From NCBI GenBank assembly GCA_012961565.1, contig DTZC01000082.1, positions 1-10,347 of the forward strand: a stretch of 10,347 bases of DNA. Reading direction: 5' to 3'. The notes below the pieces were generated by a model, which saw only the letters and a list, made by a program, of their open reading frames with translations, did no database searches and was not told the origin of the DNA. This DNA is from Dehalococcoidia bacterium (GTDB taxonomy: Bacteria; Chloroflexota; Dehalococcoidia; GIF9; UBA5629). Every line of letters starts with the position of its first letter. Within the stretch, counting starts at the first letter, position 1. Both the position numbers and the translations under genes were made by a program. This document shows positions 1 to 5,908 of the stretch, piece after piece.

Positions 1-118
1 ACCCTGAAGGGTCGAGGCTACATCAGTGGATTAATATGCACCAAGAAGTGTATTGCCTGAAGCATGACTTGAAAACTACCCCAACCTGCCCTGCCTCTGG
101 TAAAATCAGAACAGGAAG

Positions 119-970
119 ATGGAACTACCAGATACCCTCTCCGTGGAACAAGTTATCGACCGGGCTCTCCAGGAAGACCTCGGCTCTGGAGATGCCACCA
201 CCGAAGCGTTGATACCCCAGACACAGCAAGGCAAAGCTATAATCATAGCCAAAGAAGAGGGAGTACTGGCTGGGATTGACATAGCTAAACAGGTGTTCCT
301 CAAGGTTGACCCTGAATTGAAGCTGGACGTGACCATCCAAGACGGGACACAGGTCAAACCGGGAGACATCATAGCCAGAATAGAAGGCAAGGTCGCCAGC
401 ATACTAAAAGCCGAGCGAGTAGCCCTGAATTTCTTGCAGCAGCTCAGCGGCATCGCCTCACAGACGGCACGCTACGTCGAGGCAGTCAAAGGTCTACCCG
501 TCCAGATTACCGACACCCGGAAGACCACCCCGGGACTTAGAGCACTGGAAAAGTACGCCGTCCGCACTGGGGGTGGTAAAAACCACCGCATGCACCTCGG
601 AGACGGCATCCTTATCAAGGACAACCATCTGGCAGCACTCCGCAGCCAGGGACTGAGCATCAAGCAGATTGTAATCACTGCACGGCATAAAGTCCCACCG
701 GGGCTCAAAATCGAAATCGAAGTCAAGACACCACAGGAAGCTGCCGCAGCCGCCGATGCCGGAGCTGATATCATAATGCTGGACAATATGGAGCTTGGGG
801 AGATGCGACAGGCTGTTCAGCTAGTCAGCGGGCGCACCGCCATTGAAGCCTCTGGAGGCATCACCCTGGACAAAGTGCGCGCTGTCGCCGAGACTGGCGT
901 TGACTTCATCTCCATAGGAGCCCTCACTCACTCAGCAAAAGCCCTCGACATCAGCCTAGAACTCGAGTAA
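119..970 (+). CDS. nadC: Nicotinate-nucleotide pyrophosphorylase (carboxylating), NadC
   Basis: Quinolinate phosphoribosyltransferase: it makes nicotinate mononucleotide from quinolinate and PRPP, with loss of CO2, in cytosolic de novo NAD synthesis. The 283-residue length is normal for the family. Visible signatures are ERVALN (99-104), TRKTTPGLR (133-141), KNHRMHLGDG (154-163), KDNH (167-170), the barrel acids in EVKT (201-204) and LDN (221-223), EASGG (243-247) and the phosphate-binding end SIGALTHS (265-272). ATG at 119 is the first start after an in-frame stop at 101-103. AGGA lies only about 2 bases upstream, so the ribosome site is close but usable. The gene converges on the metal-transport operon. 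No other nad gene is visible, although nadA or nadB may lie outside the window. Identification is secure. Confidence 0.97.
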   Translation: MELPDTLSVEQVIDRALQEDLGSGDATTEALIPQTQQGKAIIIAKEEGVLAGIDIAKQVFLKVDPELKLDVTIQDGTQVKPGDIIARIEGKVASILKAERVALNFLQQLSGIASQTARYVEAVKGLPVQITDTRKTTPGLRALEKYAVRTGGGKNHRMHLGDGILIKDNHLAALRSQGLSIKQIVITARHKVPPGLKIEIEVKTPQEAAAAADAGADIIMLDNMELGEMRQAVQLVSGRTAIEASGGITLDKVRAVAETGVDFISIGALTHSAKALDISLELE

Positions 971-1002
971 GGTCAGTCACTCTCGAAAATAAACTCCGCC
1001 GC

Positions 1003-1021
1003 AAACGTTAATGCGTTTTTT
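1003..1021 (+). terminator. Weak candidate terminator after nadC
   Basis: AAACG (1003-1007) can pair with CGTTT (1014-1018) around a 6-base loop, and the run of six T (1016-1021) follows directly. The stem is only 5 bp and AT-rich, so it is weak as an intrinsic terminator. Its place between two convergent genes is what favours the call. Confidence 0.3.
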
Positions 1022-1047
1022 CACACAATCACACTGTCTGTCACAAC

Positions 1048-1089
1048 TGAGGAGCCTTCCTCACCCATCCCACTGACAAAAGCGTGTCA
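1048..1089. other. Two small inverted repeats at the end of the transporter operon
   Basis: TGAGGA-GCCT-TCCTCA (1048-1063) is a perfect 6-bp stem with a 4-base loop. TGACA-N6-TGTCA (1074-1089) is a 5-bp stem that includes the stop codon of the leftward ATPase gene. Neither is followed by a T-run on either strand. They might help end or protect the convergent transcripts, but a classical terminator is not shown. Confidence 0.25.
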
Positions 1090-1893
1090 CCTCTGGTAAT
1101 GCGGGTGAGGTACCGAGTGTGGCACCAGGGAGTGAGGTTTCTCCTGACCATGTGCTTCCATCAACTCGTCATCAGCCATCACCTGACGTGGCTCGCCATC
1201 AACAATGATGCGTCCCTCATCCATCAGCACCACACGGTTACACACCTCCAGAACCAGCTCCAAGTCATGGGAGGCAATTAAGATAGTCTCCTTTGACGCC
1301 TGGAGCACACGGATAAGTCGGCGCCGCGAACGGATGTCAAGGTTAGCGCTGGGCTCATCATACAGCAGCAGTTGAGGTCGCATTGCCAGCACCCCGGCAA
1401 TCGATACCATGCGTTTCTCACCCTCGGAGAGGTGGTGCGCTGCTCTGCTCGCAAGTTCCAGTCCTCCCACCACTGAAAGCGCCTCCCTTACCCTAGCCTC
1501 CACCTCCTCCTTTGATAGCCCCATGTTCTGCGGACCAAAAGCGACATCATCCCGCACTGAAGGGCAGAAAAGCTGGTCGTCTGGATTTTGAAACACCAGA
1601 CCGACCTCAGGGCAGAAGTCGCCGTTCAGCACTGGCTTACCCAGCACCATGATCTCCCCTAAAGCCGGTTTCAACACGCCGCAGACCGTCAGGAACAGAG
1701 TGGTCTTGCCAGCACCATTAGGTCCAATCAGCCCCACCCGCTCCCCGGGCATCACCTTCAGGTTTATGTCACGCAAAACGTCACGTTTATCTGGGTAAGA
1801 GAACCACAGCCCACTTACCAACAGCGCCGGCTCAGCCATGCCTGGTTGACCGTATTGCAGCATCATTTCCTTCATCGAGCAGGTTCGTATCAT
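1087..1893 (-). CDS. cbiO: ECF nickel/cobalt transporter ATPase, CbiO/NikO type
   Basis: ATP-hydrolysing subunit that drives group I ECF-type Ni/Co uptake with CbiQ and CbiM at the inner face of the membrane. The 268 residues show Walker A GPNGAGKTT (57-65), the Q-loop FQNPDDQLF (101-109) with Gln102, the signature LSEGEK (155-160), Walker B LLLYDEP (175-181) and the H-loop SHD with His209. The signature has Glu where LSGGE/LSGGQ is usual. The last 21 residues carry five His (248, 254, 259, 263, 265), an unusual tail that may bind metal. ATG at 1893 has a GGAG about 12 bases upstream. Met19 would give a more family-like N-terminus but has only a weak site, so the start is uncertain. The gene follows cbiQ by 24 bases and ends the operon. 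Confidence 0.93.
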   Translation of the reverse strand: MIRTCSMKEMMLQYGQPGMAEPALLVSGLWFSYPDKRDVLRDINLKVMPGERVGLIGPNGAGKTTLFLTVCGVLKPALGEIMVLGKPVLNGDFCPEVGLVFQNPDDQLFCPSVRDDVAFGPQNMGLSKEEVEARVREALSVVGGLELASRAAHHLSEGEKRMVSIAGVLAMRPQLLLYDEPSANLDIRSRRRLIRVLQASKETILIASHDLELVLEVCNRVVLMDEGRIIVDGEPRQVMADDELMEAHGQEKPHSLVPHSVPHPHYQR

Positions 1894-1917
1894 TGTATCA
1901 AGCCACTCCTGCCATGT

Positions 1918-2679
1918 CTATATCAGGATATCTCCAGCGACGAATCCGATTGCCACCAGGAATGTAACCACCAAAGCTACCACATCACCAGCAGAAACCT
2001 GAAATTCATCCCGAGGCGGCGGAGCATTGCCATAACCCCGTACAATCATCGCCCTGTAGACCCATTCCGACCGCTCATAGCTACGCACCAGGATACTACC
2101 ACCCAGCCAGGCTAGGACACCAAGCCCCCGTCTGCTTAAGCGGTGCTGGCGAAACCCTCGAAGCCTCATCGATGTCTCCATCCTGTGCAAATCGTCACCC
2201 AGCTCGTTAAGATAGCGAAAGGCAAGGAGTGCCATATCGGTCAGGATACCAGGAAGACCCAGGGCCCGCATCGCTTTAATGGTCGTCAGAAATGGTGCCG
2301 TGCCAAATAGTACCAAGCCAACCGTCAGGATGCAGAGAAACCTGACAGTTATCAACATCACCGAAATGAGCCCCTCCTGGCGCAAACCAAGCGGTCCCAG
2401 GCTCAGGATAACAGTCTGCCCTGAAAGGAAAGGCAGCAGCAGGACTACCACCAGCAGAAAAAAGGAAGGATAACGTAATCGCGTTAACCAGAAGGAGACA
2501 GGCAGTCTGGAAATAGCATAGATAGCCGCAGTCACCGTCATCATCGCCGGCAGCATACTCAATTCCCGGACGAAAGAGAAGGCAAAAATCAAAGCCACAA
2601 GACCGACAAATTTGCACCTTGGCTCCCAGCGGTGCAGCGGGGAGTCAAGAGACGCATATTTATCCTGCTCGAGCTTCAT
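1918..2679 (-). CDS. cbiQ: ECF transporter transmembrane (T) component, CbiQ/NikQ type
   Basis: Integral membrane T component that couples the ATPase to the metal-binding CbiM. The protein has 253 residues with about five hydrophobic segments (near 24-60, 71-90, 104-128, 186-198 and 230-252). The two cytoplasmic coupling signatures of the EcfT family are clear: MRLRG (171-175) and AMIVRG (210-215), each ending in Arg-Gly. The start ATG overlaps the cbiM stop as ATGA, which indicates translational coupling and fixes the start. By context it serves the same Ni/Co system; T components themselves do not set the substrate. Confidence 0.92.
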   Translation of the reverse strand: MKLEQDKYASLDSPLHRWEPRCKFVGLVALIFAFSFVRELSMLPAMMTVTAAIYAISRLPVSFWLTRLRYPSFFLLVVVLLLPFLSGQTVILSLGPLGLRQEGLISVMLITVRFLCILTVGLVLFGTAPFLTTIKAMRALGLPGILTDMALLAFRYLNELGDDLHRMETSMRLRGFRQHRLSRRGLGVLAWLGGSILVRSYERSEWVYRAMIVRGYGNAPPPRDEFQVSAGDVVALVVTFLVAIGFVAGDILI

Positions 2680-3317
2680 ATGCTATCCAGAAGTTGTGGT
2701 CGTACCCGCTGCAGAAAGACAGCTACCAGCCCGGTAAAGACGCCTTCAATCACCATTAGCGGCAGGTGAGCTAAGGCCAGCGTATAGATTGCCGTCCGCT
2801 CCGTTGCCACATCCAGTTCCGCCGGAATGTTGGTAAGCAAAATAACTAGGAACAGTGCTACCGAGATGCCGATAGCAGCAAAGCCAGCCACAAAACCGAA
2901 AACACCGGTAATTAGCTGGCTCTTCTTCTCCAGTATATTCCGCATCCTGAATATGTAGTAGGACACCAGAGCTGGCAGCCCCATTATGATAGCGTTCACT
3001 CCCAGAGTCGTCAGACCGCCATGCTGAAACATCACCGCCTGAAAAAACAACCCGATTAAAATCGCCGGAAAGGCAAAATAACCCAGCACAACACCCAATA
3101 ACCCATTGAGCACCAGATGGACACTGGTAGGTGGTAGCGGAATGTGTATCCAAGAGACAACAAAGAAGGCAGCCGTTAACAGACTCGCTTTGGGAATATC
3201 AGCACGGGGATTCTCTCTCTGATTTATCCTGCGCACCGAATACCAGGTGACTGGTGCCGCAGCAGCATACCCGGCAGCACACACTGTAGCCGGCAGAATA
3301 CCATCCGGTATATGCAT
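2676..3317 (-). CDS. cbiM: ECF nickel/cobalt transporter substrate-specific component, CbiM/NikM type
   Basis: Membrane S component that binds Ni2+ or Co2+. The frame is open further upstream, but the correct start is ATG at 3317. This gives the family N-terminus MHIPDG, whose Met1 and His2 form part of the metal site in NikM structures, and GGGGAG lies a few bases upstream. With this start the second metal-site residue falls at His67 in PTSVHL, the position I recall from the Thermoanaerobacter NikM2 structure. Further family signatures are FQAVMFQHGGLTTLG (about 91-105) and several transmembrane helices over 213 residues. The start codon shares its A with the TGA of the preceding gene (TGATG). 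Sequence alone does not separate nickel from cobalt; the NikL-like neighbour favours nickel. Confidence 0.94.
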   Translation of the reverse strand: MHIPDGILPATVCAAGYAAAAPVTWYSVRRINQRENPRADIPKASLLTAAFFVVSWIHIPLPPTSVHLVLNGLLGVVLGYFAFPAILIGLFFQAVMFQHGGLTTLGVNAIIMGLPALVSYYIFRMRNILEKKSQLITGVFGFVAGFAAIGISVALFLVILLTNIPAELDVATERTAIYTLALAHLPLMVIEGVFTGLVAVFLQRVRPQLLDSI

Positions 3318-3763
3318 CAGGCTCCCCTTCGTGAGAAATACAAAGCCGTGCCCACAAACCCCCAGATTACACACATCGACATCAGGACAATCTGCAACAC
3401 ACTGAAACCACCAACTCCTGTCGTCGCTGCCACACTCTCTCCCACAGGAATGTGAACCATGCCACCATGTCCTGCTTTACGCACCTGGACAACCCAGATG
3501 CCCGGCTTGGAAGCATCAGGGGTGAATGTAAAACAGCCCTCTTCATCACAGACCCCGGTCAGCCACGGTACCGCCGGGTCATCAGGCGCATACACCACAA
3601 CTTGGGCACCAGCCATCGGCTCGCCAGTGTCATACCTAGCTACAATCTTAATCGTGGTATCTACCATGTAGTCCACTATTACGCCATGGGCATAGGCAGT
3701 CAGCGGCAGAGCCAACATAACGAGCAACCACACAAGTGCTGTCACCAACCTCAATCTAACCAC
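3317..3763 (-). CDS. NikL-like exported component of the nickel ECF transporter
   Basis: The 148 residues comprise a signal peptide (1-25, probable cleavage after AYA), an extracytoplasmic beta-rich domain (about 30-100) and one C-terminal transmembrane helix (about 122-143) ending in RRGA. The middle resembles carboxypeptidase-regulatory-like folds (GEPMAGAQVVVY at 47-58, then GCFTFTPD). Cleavage would leave His-Gly-Val as the new N-terminus, which suits metal binding. This layout beside cbiM fits NikL, the accessory part of NikMLQO systems that stands in for NikN/CbiN. The start is GTG at 3763, with GGAG 8 bases upstream. It lies 35 bases after the lipoprotein gene and overlaps cbiM by one base. 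NikL identity rests on architecture and context; it has no catalytic motif. Confidence 0.68.
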   Translation of the reverse strand: MVRLRLVTALVWLLVMLALPLTAYAHGVIVDYMVDTTIKIVARYDTGEPMAGAQVVVYAPDDPAVPWLTGVCDEEGCFTFTPDASKPGIWVVQVRKAGHGGMVHIPVGESVAATTGVGGFSVLQIVLMSMCVIWGFVGTALYFSRRGA

Positions 3764-3797
3764 GATTGCAACTCCAGGTTACTCCAAGTCTGAATAT

Positions 3798-4598
3798 CTA
3801 GTGGCAGTGGCAGTGACCCTCACCGACATGCCCCAGTGTCGGCAGGATATCCACCAGTGCCTGATAGTCCTTCGCTGCCATTTTAGCCCGGCAAGCAACC
3901 AGGTCTACATTCAATTTCCCATCTCGCGCCAGCCTGGCAAAAGGTTCAAAACCTACAGCACCAACGTTCAATTCGTCATCCAGCGGTGTGTCAGCATCAC
4001 CGAAAATATGATCGAAGTGGAAGGTCATCTCCACGTCTGCCGTACCGCCCTGCTGGACTATACCCTTGCGCACGTCACCGACAAACTCGCCACATGAATA
4101 TTCATATTCCTCGTCCACCTTAATGCTAAAATCGATTCTCTGCCCTACTTTCTCCGCTGTCCCGACTATCACCAGGCTGTAGCCGTTCGCTGGACCTGAC
4201 GATGCCTTGACCATCCTCCAGGAGATAGCGTTGTAGTGTCCTACAGGAGCACTCTTCACTTCCCCCACCAGGATAGGCGGTGCCTTCTCACCACCTTCAG
4301 CCAGGTCCACAGTATAAGTCTTAGGCAAGCTCACCTTGACCTTACCTTTGATATCAGCACCTGAATGAGGGTCATAGGGCGGGTCAGTTTGATAAGCCGT
4401 TACATCCGCCAGAGTAACATAGACGTGGTCAAAGGTGATGCTCCAGCCATCCTTGGAGACAAAGCCCTGCCGCACGAAGTCTTCACCGTTGGCATGGAAC
4501 TGCAGCGTTCCTGTAGCCCCACTTGGAGCGCAGCCCACGAGCGACATGCTAGCCACAAACAGCAGACTAATCAGCGGAAGAAGCATTCGTTTTCTCAT
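3798..4598 (-). CDS. Predicted metal-binding lipoprotein with Cys/His tail
   Basis: I do not recognise a named family with certainty. The 266 residues begin with a lipoprotein signal peptide: MRKRM, a hydrophobic core and a lipobox LVGC with Cys23. The mature part looks beta-rich, without further membrane segments, and has possible metal ligands in HFDH (194-197), Cys169, Cys236 and above all the tail HVGEGHCHCH (257-266). ATG at 4598 has AGGGGG six bases upstream. The gene heads the run lipoprotein-nikL-cbiM-cbiQ-cbiO and sits just after a Fur-family regulator. By context it may be an extracytoplasmic metal-capturing or metal-delivery protein for the transporter, comparable in role (not shown in sequence) to NikK. 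Metal binding is inferred from the residues; nickel, zinc or copper are all possible. Confidence 0.75.
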   Translation of the reverse strand: MRKRMLLPLISLLFVASMSLVGCAPSGATGTLQFHANGEDFVRQGFVSKDGWSITFDHVYVTLADVTAYQTDPPYDPHSGADIKGKVKVSLPKTYTVDLAEGGEKAPPILVGEVKSAPVGHYNAISWRMVKASSGPANGYSLVIVGTAEKVGQRIDFSIKVDEEYEYSCGEFVGDVRKGIVQQGGTADVEMTFHFDHIFGDADTPLDDELNVGAVGFEPFARLARDGKLNVDLVACRAKMAAKDYQALVDILPTLGHVGEGHCHCH

Positions 4599-4616
4599 TG
4601 AAATCCCCCTATCTGA

Positions 4617-4644
4617 AATATATCAGCATTGTTCGTAATTGCAA
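4617..4644 (-). promoter_or_regulatory. Predicted promoter of the lipoprotein-nikL-cbiMQO operon
   Basis: On the minus strand, -35 TTGCAA (4644-4639) is followed after 16 bases by -10 TATATT (4622-4617), preceded by TG in extended -10 position. The -10 matches consensus at 5 of 6 and the -35 at 4 of 6. Transcription would start near 4610, almost at the AGGGGG ribosome site, giving a very short leader; this is the weak point of the call. The -35 lies inside the predicted operator at 4639-4654. Confidence 0.45.
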
Positions 4645-4654
4645 TGAATTGCAT
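4639..4654. promoter_or_regulatory. TTGCAA-type operator, candidate Fur-family (Nur-like) site
   Basis: The site reads TTGCAA-TGAA-TTGCAT and contains the perfect inverted repeat TGCAAT-GA-ATTGCA (4640-4653). From memory, the Streptomyces Nur box is TTGCAA-N5-TTGCAA, so the half-sites agree while the spacing here is one base shorter. It covers the predicted -35 of the metal-uptake operon, as expected for repression. Binding by the adjacent Fur-family protein is inferred. Confidence 0.5.
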
Positions 4655-4693
4655 TAATGGCGAAAAAATAAATATCAATTAAATGTTCCTTCG

Positions 4694-4719
4694 TTAGATC
4701 ATTAAAACTCACCTCCTTT
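4694..4719 (-). promoter_or_regulatory. Ideal ribosome binding site followed by a two-codon mini-ORF
   Basis: Four bases after the stop of the Fur-family gene, the minus strand carries AAAGGAGGTGAG (4719-4708), a near-full complement of the 16S 3' end. After 9 bases from GGAGG comes ATG-ATC-TAA (4702-4694). No longer reading frame follows from this ATG. It may be a regulatory start-stop minigene, or the leftover start of a lost gene. Confidence 0.4.
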
Positions 4720-4723
4720 GAAA

Positions 4724-5134
4724 TTATTTCTGGCAATCAGCACACACACCAAAAATAGCCAGGTGCTTCAAGTCCGGCTGAAATCGGTAATCACGAGACA
4801 AGGTCTCTTCCAGGTGAAATAGCGCCGACTCAGGCAAATCGATTATTTTGCCGCACTTGTGGCACACGAGATGATGGTGGTGTCCCTTTTCCGCTGGGTG
4901 ATAGCGCACCCGTCCATCACCTAAATCAGTCTCGGTAACCAGCCCCAATTCCTTGAGCAGCTCCAACGTCCGGTAAACAGTGGAGATGTTGGCATAAGGG
5001 TACCTAGCTTTAACCTGCGTATAGATTTCCTCGGCACTGACATGCTCGTCAGCACCATGCAGCGCCTCAACCACCATAATCCGTTGCGGTGTCAGCCGAT
5101 ACCCCAGCCCTTTAAGCGTCTGATCACAGCCCAT
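4724..5134 (-). CDS. Fur-family metal-responsive transcription regulator
   Basis: DNA-binding metalloregulator of 136 residues, a usual size. The N-terminal winged helix includes RLTPQR (13-18) and the recognition-helix region NISTVYRTLELL (49-60). The C-terminal metal/dimer domain has HHHHLVCHKCG (85-95), His124, and CADC (131-134); the two CxxC pairs (91/94, 131/134) form the structural zinc site typical of the family. ATG at 5134 is the only start, since an in-frame stop lies 15 bases upstream; AGGGG ends two bases before it, which is close. The gene sits directly upstream of the metal lipoprotein and ECF Ni/Co genes, and TTGCAA-like elements lie before both, so a nickel-sensing (Nur-like) role is the best guess. 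Fur or Zur function cannot be excluded from sequence. Confidence 0.93.
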   Translation of the reverse strand: MGCDQTLKGLGYRLTPQRIMVVEALHGADEHVSAEEIYTQVKARYPYANISTVYRTLELLKELGLVTETDLGDGRVRYHPAEKGHHHHLVCHKCGKIIDLPESALFHLEETLSRDYRFQPDLKHLAIFGVCADCQK

Positions 5135-5160
5135 TTCCCCTGAAGTTTAGCACAACCCGA

Positions 5161-5315
5161 AAATTATTGCAACTGCTTGCACCAACAACTATTACTGCAC
5201 TTGCTGACTCCAACAACACTGCTGGCACTTGCCAATTATTAACTGCAACTAGTTGCTCTAGCTGCTGTGGTGACTCTCTACACTATCAATTATTAGCAAC
5301 ACTAATTGCTCTAGC
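5161..5315. repeat. Degenerate operator-like repeat array upstream of the Fur-family gene
   Basis: Three to four related modules join an AATTATTA-like stretch to a GCAA...TTGC inverted repeat. TTGCAA-CTGC-TTGCAC lies at 5167-5182, CTGCAA-CTAG-TTGCTC at 5243-5258 (with the perfect palindrome GCAACTAGTTGC at 5245-5256) and GCAA-N6-TTGC at 5296-5309. A looser copy, ATTACTGCACTTGC, is at 5191-5204. Two exact pairs stand out: CAATTATTA at 5233-5241 and 5287-5295, and TTGCTCTAGC at 5253-5262 and 5306-5315. The array fills nearly the whole gap between dtd and the regulator gene, and its distal copy runs into the dtd stop codon. AATAAT (minus strand, near 5168-5163) could act as a -10. Autoregulation is inferred. 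Confidence 0.5.
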
Positions 5316-5778
5316 GATTACTTCTTCCCAGAAACTTCTCCCGGCTATCCACCATCACCGTAACCGGACCGTCGTTATGTATCTCTACCAGCATATGCTG
5401 CTGAAAACGCCCCGTTTCCACCCTCACCCCCATGTCACAGACCCGAGCGATAAAAAAGTCCACCAACACCTCAGCCTGCTCCGGCGGTGCTGCTTGCTCA
5501 AAACTGGGTCTCCGTCCCTTCCGTGTATCAGCAAGCAGCGTAAACTGGCTGACAATCAAAATCTCGCCACCAGTTTCCAGCACCGACAGATTGAACCTGC
5601 CAGCCTCATCGGCGAAGACCCGCAGGTTAGCTACCTTATCAGCAAGGTAACCAGCGTCCTTCTCTGTATCCCCCCGGGCTACTCCCACGAAGACAACCAG
5701 ACCACGCCCGATTTTGCCAACTATCTCACCCTCCACCATAACTGAAGCTTTGTTGACACGCTGCACTAACGCCTTCAA
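5311..5778 (-). CDS. dtd: D-aminoacyl-tRNA deacylase
   Basis: Hydrolyses D-amino acids (and mischarged glycine) from tRNA in the cytosol, protecting translation. The 155 residues match the family in length. The start fits the conserved opening MKALVQRV, and the two active-site signatures are SQFTLLAD (77-84) and NDGPVT (135-140, the Gly-cisPro motif). DTRKGRRPSF (84-93) is also typical. The start codon is TTG at 5778, with GAGG five bases upstream; no ATG gives a family-like N-terminus. The gene is divergent from the DUF151 gene. It could read on into the Fur-family gene 176 bases downstream, but the repeat array in that gap suggests the regulator has its own control. Confidence 0.95.
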   Translation of the reverse strand: MKALVQRVNKASVMVEGEIVGKIGRGLVVFVGVARGDTEKDAGYLADKVANLRVFADEAGRFNLSVLETGGEILIVSQFTLLADTRKGRRPSFEQAAPPEQAEVLVDFFIARVCDMGVRVETGRFQQHMLVEIHNDGPVTVMVDSREKFLGRSNR

Positions 5779-5820
5779 ATCGCCCTCAATCTAAAGTGTT
5801 CACGAACTCACCACCTCGAT

Positions 5821-5849
5821 ATTTTACGAAAGGTGTCTACCCAACACAA
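5821..5849 (-). promoter_or_regulatory. Predicted dtd promoter
   Basis: On the minus strand, TTGTGT (5849-5844) is followed after 17 bases by TAAAAT (5826-5821), with -10 at 5 of 6 and -35 at 3 of 6. Transcription would start near 5814, leaving a leader of about 36 bases before the TTG start. It lies back to back with the rightward promoter at 5851. Confidence 0.4.
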
Positions 5850-5850
5850 A

Positions 5851-5879
5851 TTGACAGGCAAAATCCCATGGAGTACAAT
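5851..5879 (+). promoter_or_regulatory. Near-consensus sigma-70 promoter of the DUF151 gene
   Basis: TTGACA (5851-5856) and TACAAT (5874-5879) are separated by exactly 17 bases. The expected transcription start is near 5886, giving a leader of about 23 bases that contains GGAGG (5898-5902) before the ATG at 5909. This is the best promoter match in the window. Confidence 0.8.
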
Positions 5880-5908
5880 GATTTTTGCGGTAATTGTGGA
5901 GGCATATC

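Noticed and set aside
1..60. Open + frame from the window edge ending in TGA at 58-60
   Set aside because: Nineteen codons are too few to identify an upstream gene. It may be a true gene end, but nothing in it is recognisable. The rest to 118 shows only the nadC start region.
1846..2115. 89-codon + strand frame
   Set aside because: It runs antisense across cbiQ and the start of cbiO, both of which have clear family signatures; it has no support of its own.
2676..3374. Longer start for cbiM at 3374
   Set aside because: It would add 19 residues that hide the conserved N-terminal Met-His, overlap the NikL-like gene by 58 bases and ignore the good ribosome site before 3317.
3766..3771. TTGCAA before the nikL-like gene
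   Set aside because: It is a lone half-site inside an operon gap, with no second half at 4 or 5 bases and no promoter nearby.
4708..4719. CTCACCTCCTTT on the + strand, like the 3' end of 16S rRNA
   Set aside because: There is no rRNA sequence around it. It is simply the complement of a strong ribosome binding site on the minus strand.
4599..4723. Possible cobalamin or NiCo riboswitch upstream of the transporter operon
   Set aside because: The gap is only 125 bases and I find no B12-box-like or NiCo-like conserved core. The predicted leader is too short for either.
5161..5315. CRISPR-like array
   Set aside because: The units are degenerate, overlap palindromes and have unequal spacing with no regular unique spacers.
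5167..5745. 192-codon open frame on the + strand
   Set aside because: It lies antisense to dtd and extends into the repeat array. The amino-acid make-up is low-complexity, it has no family signature, and dtd on the other strand is certain.
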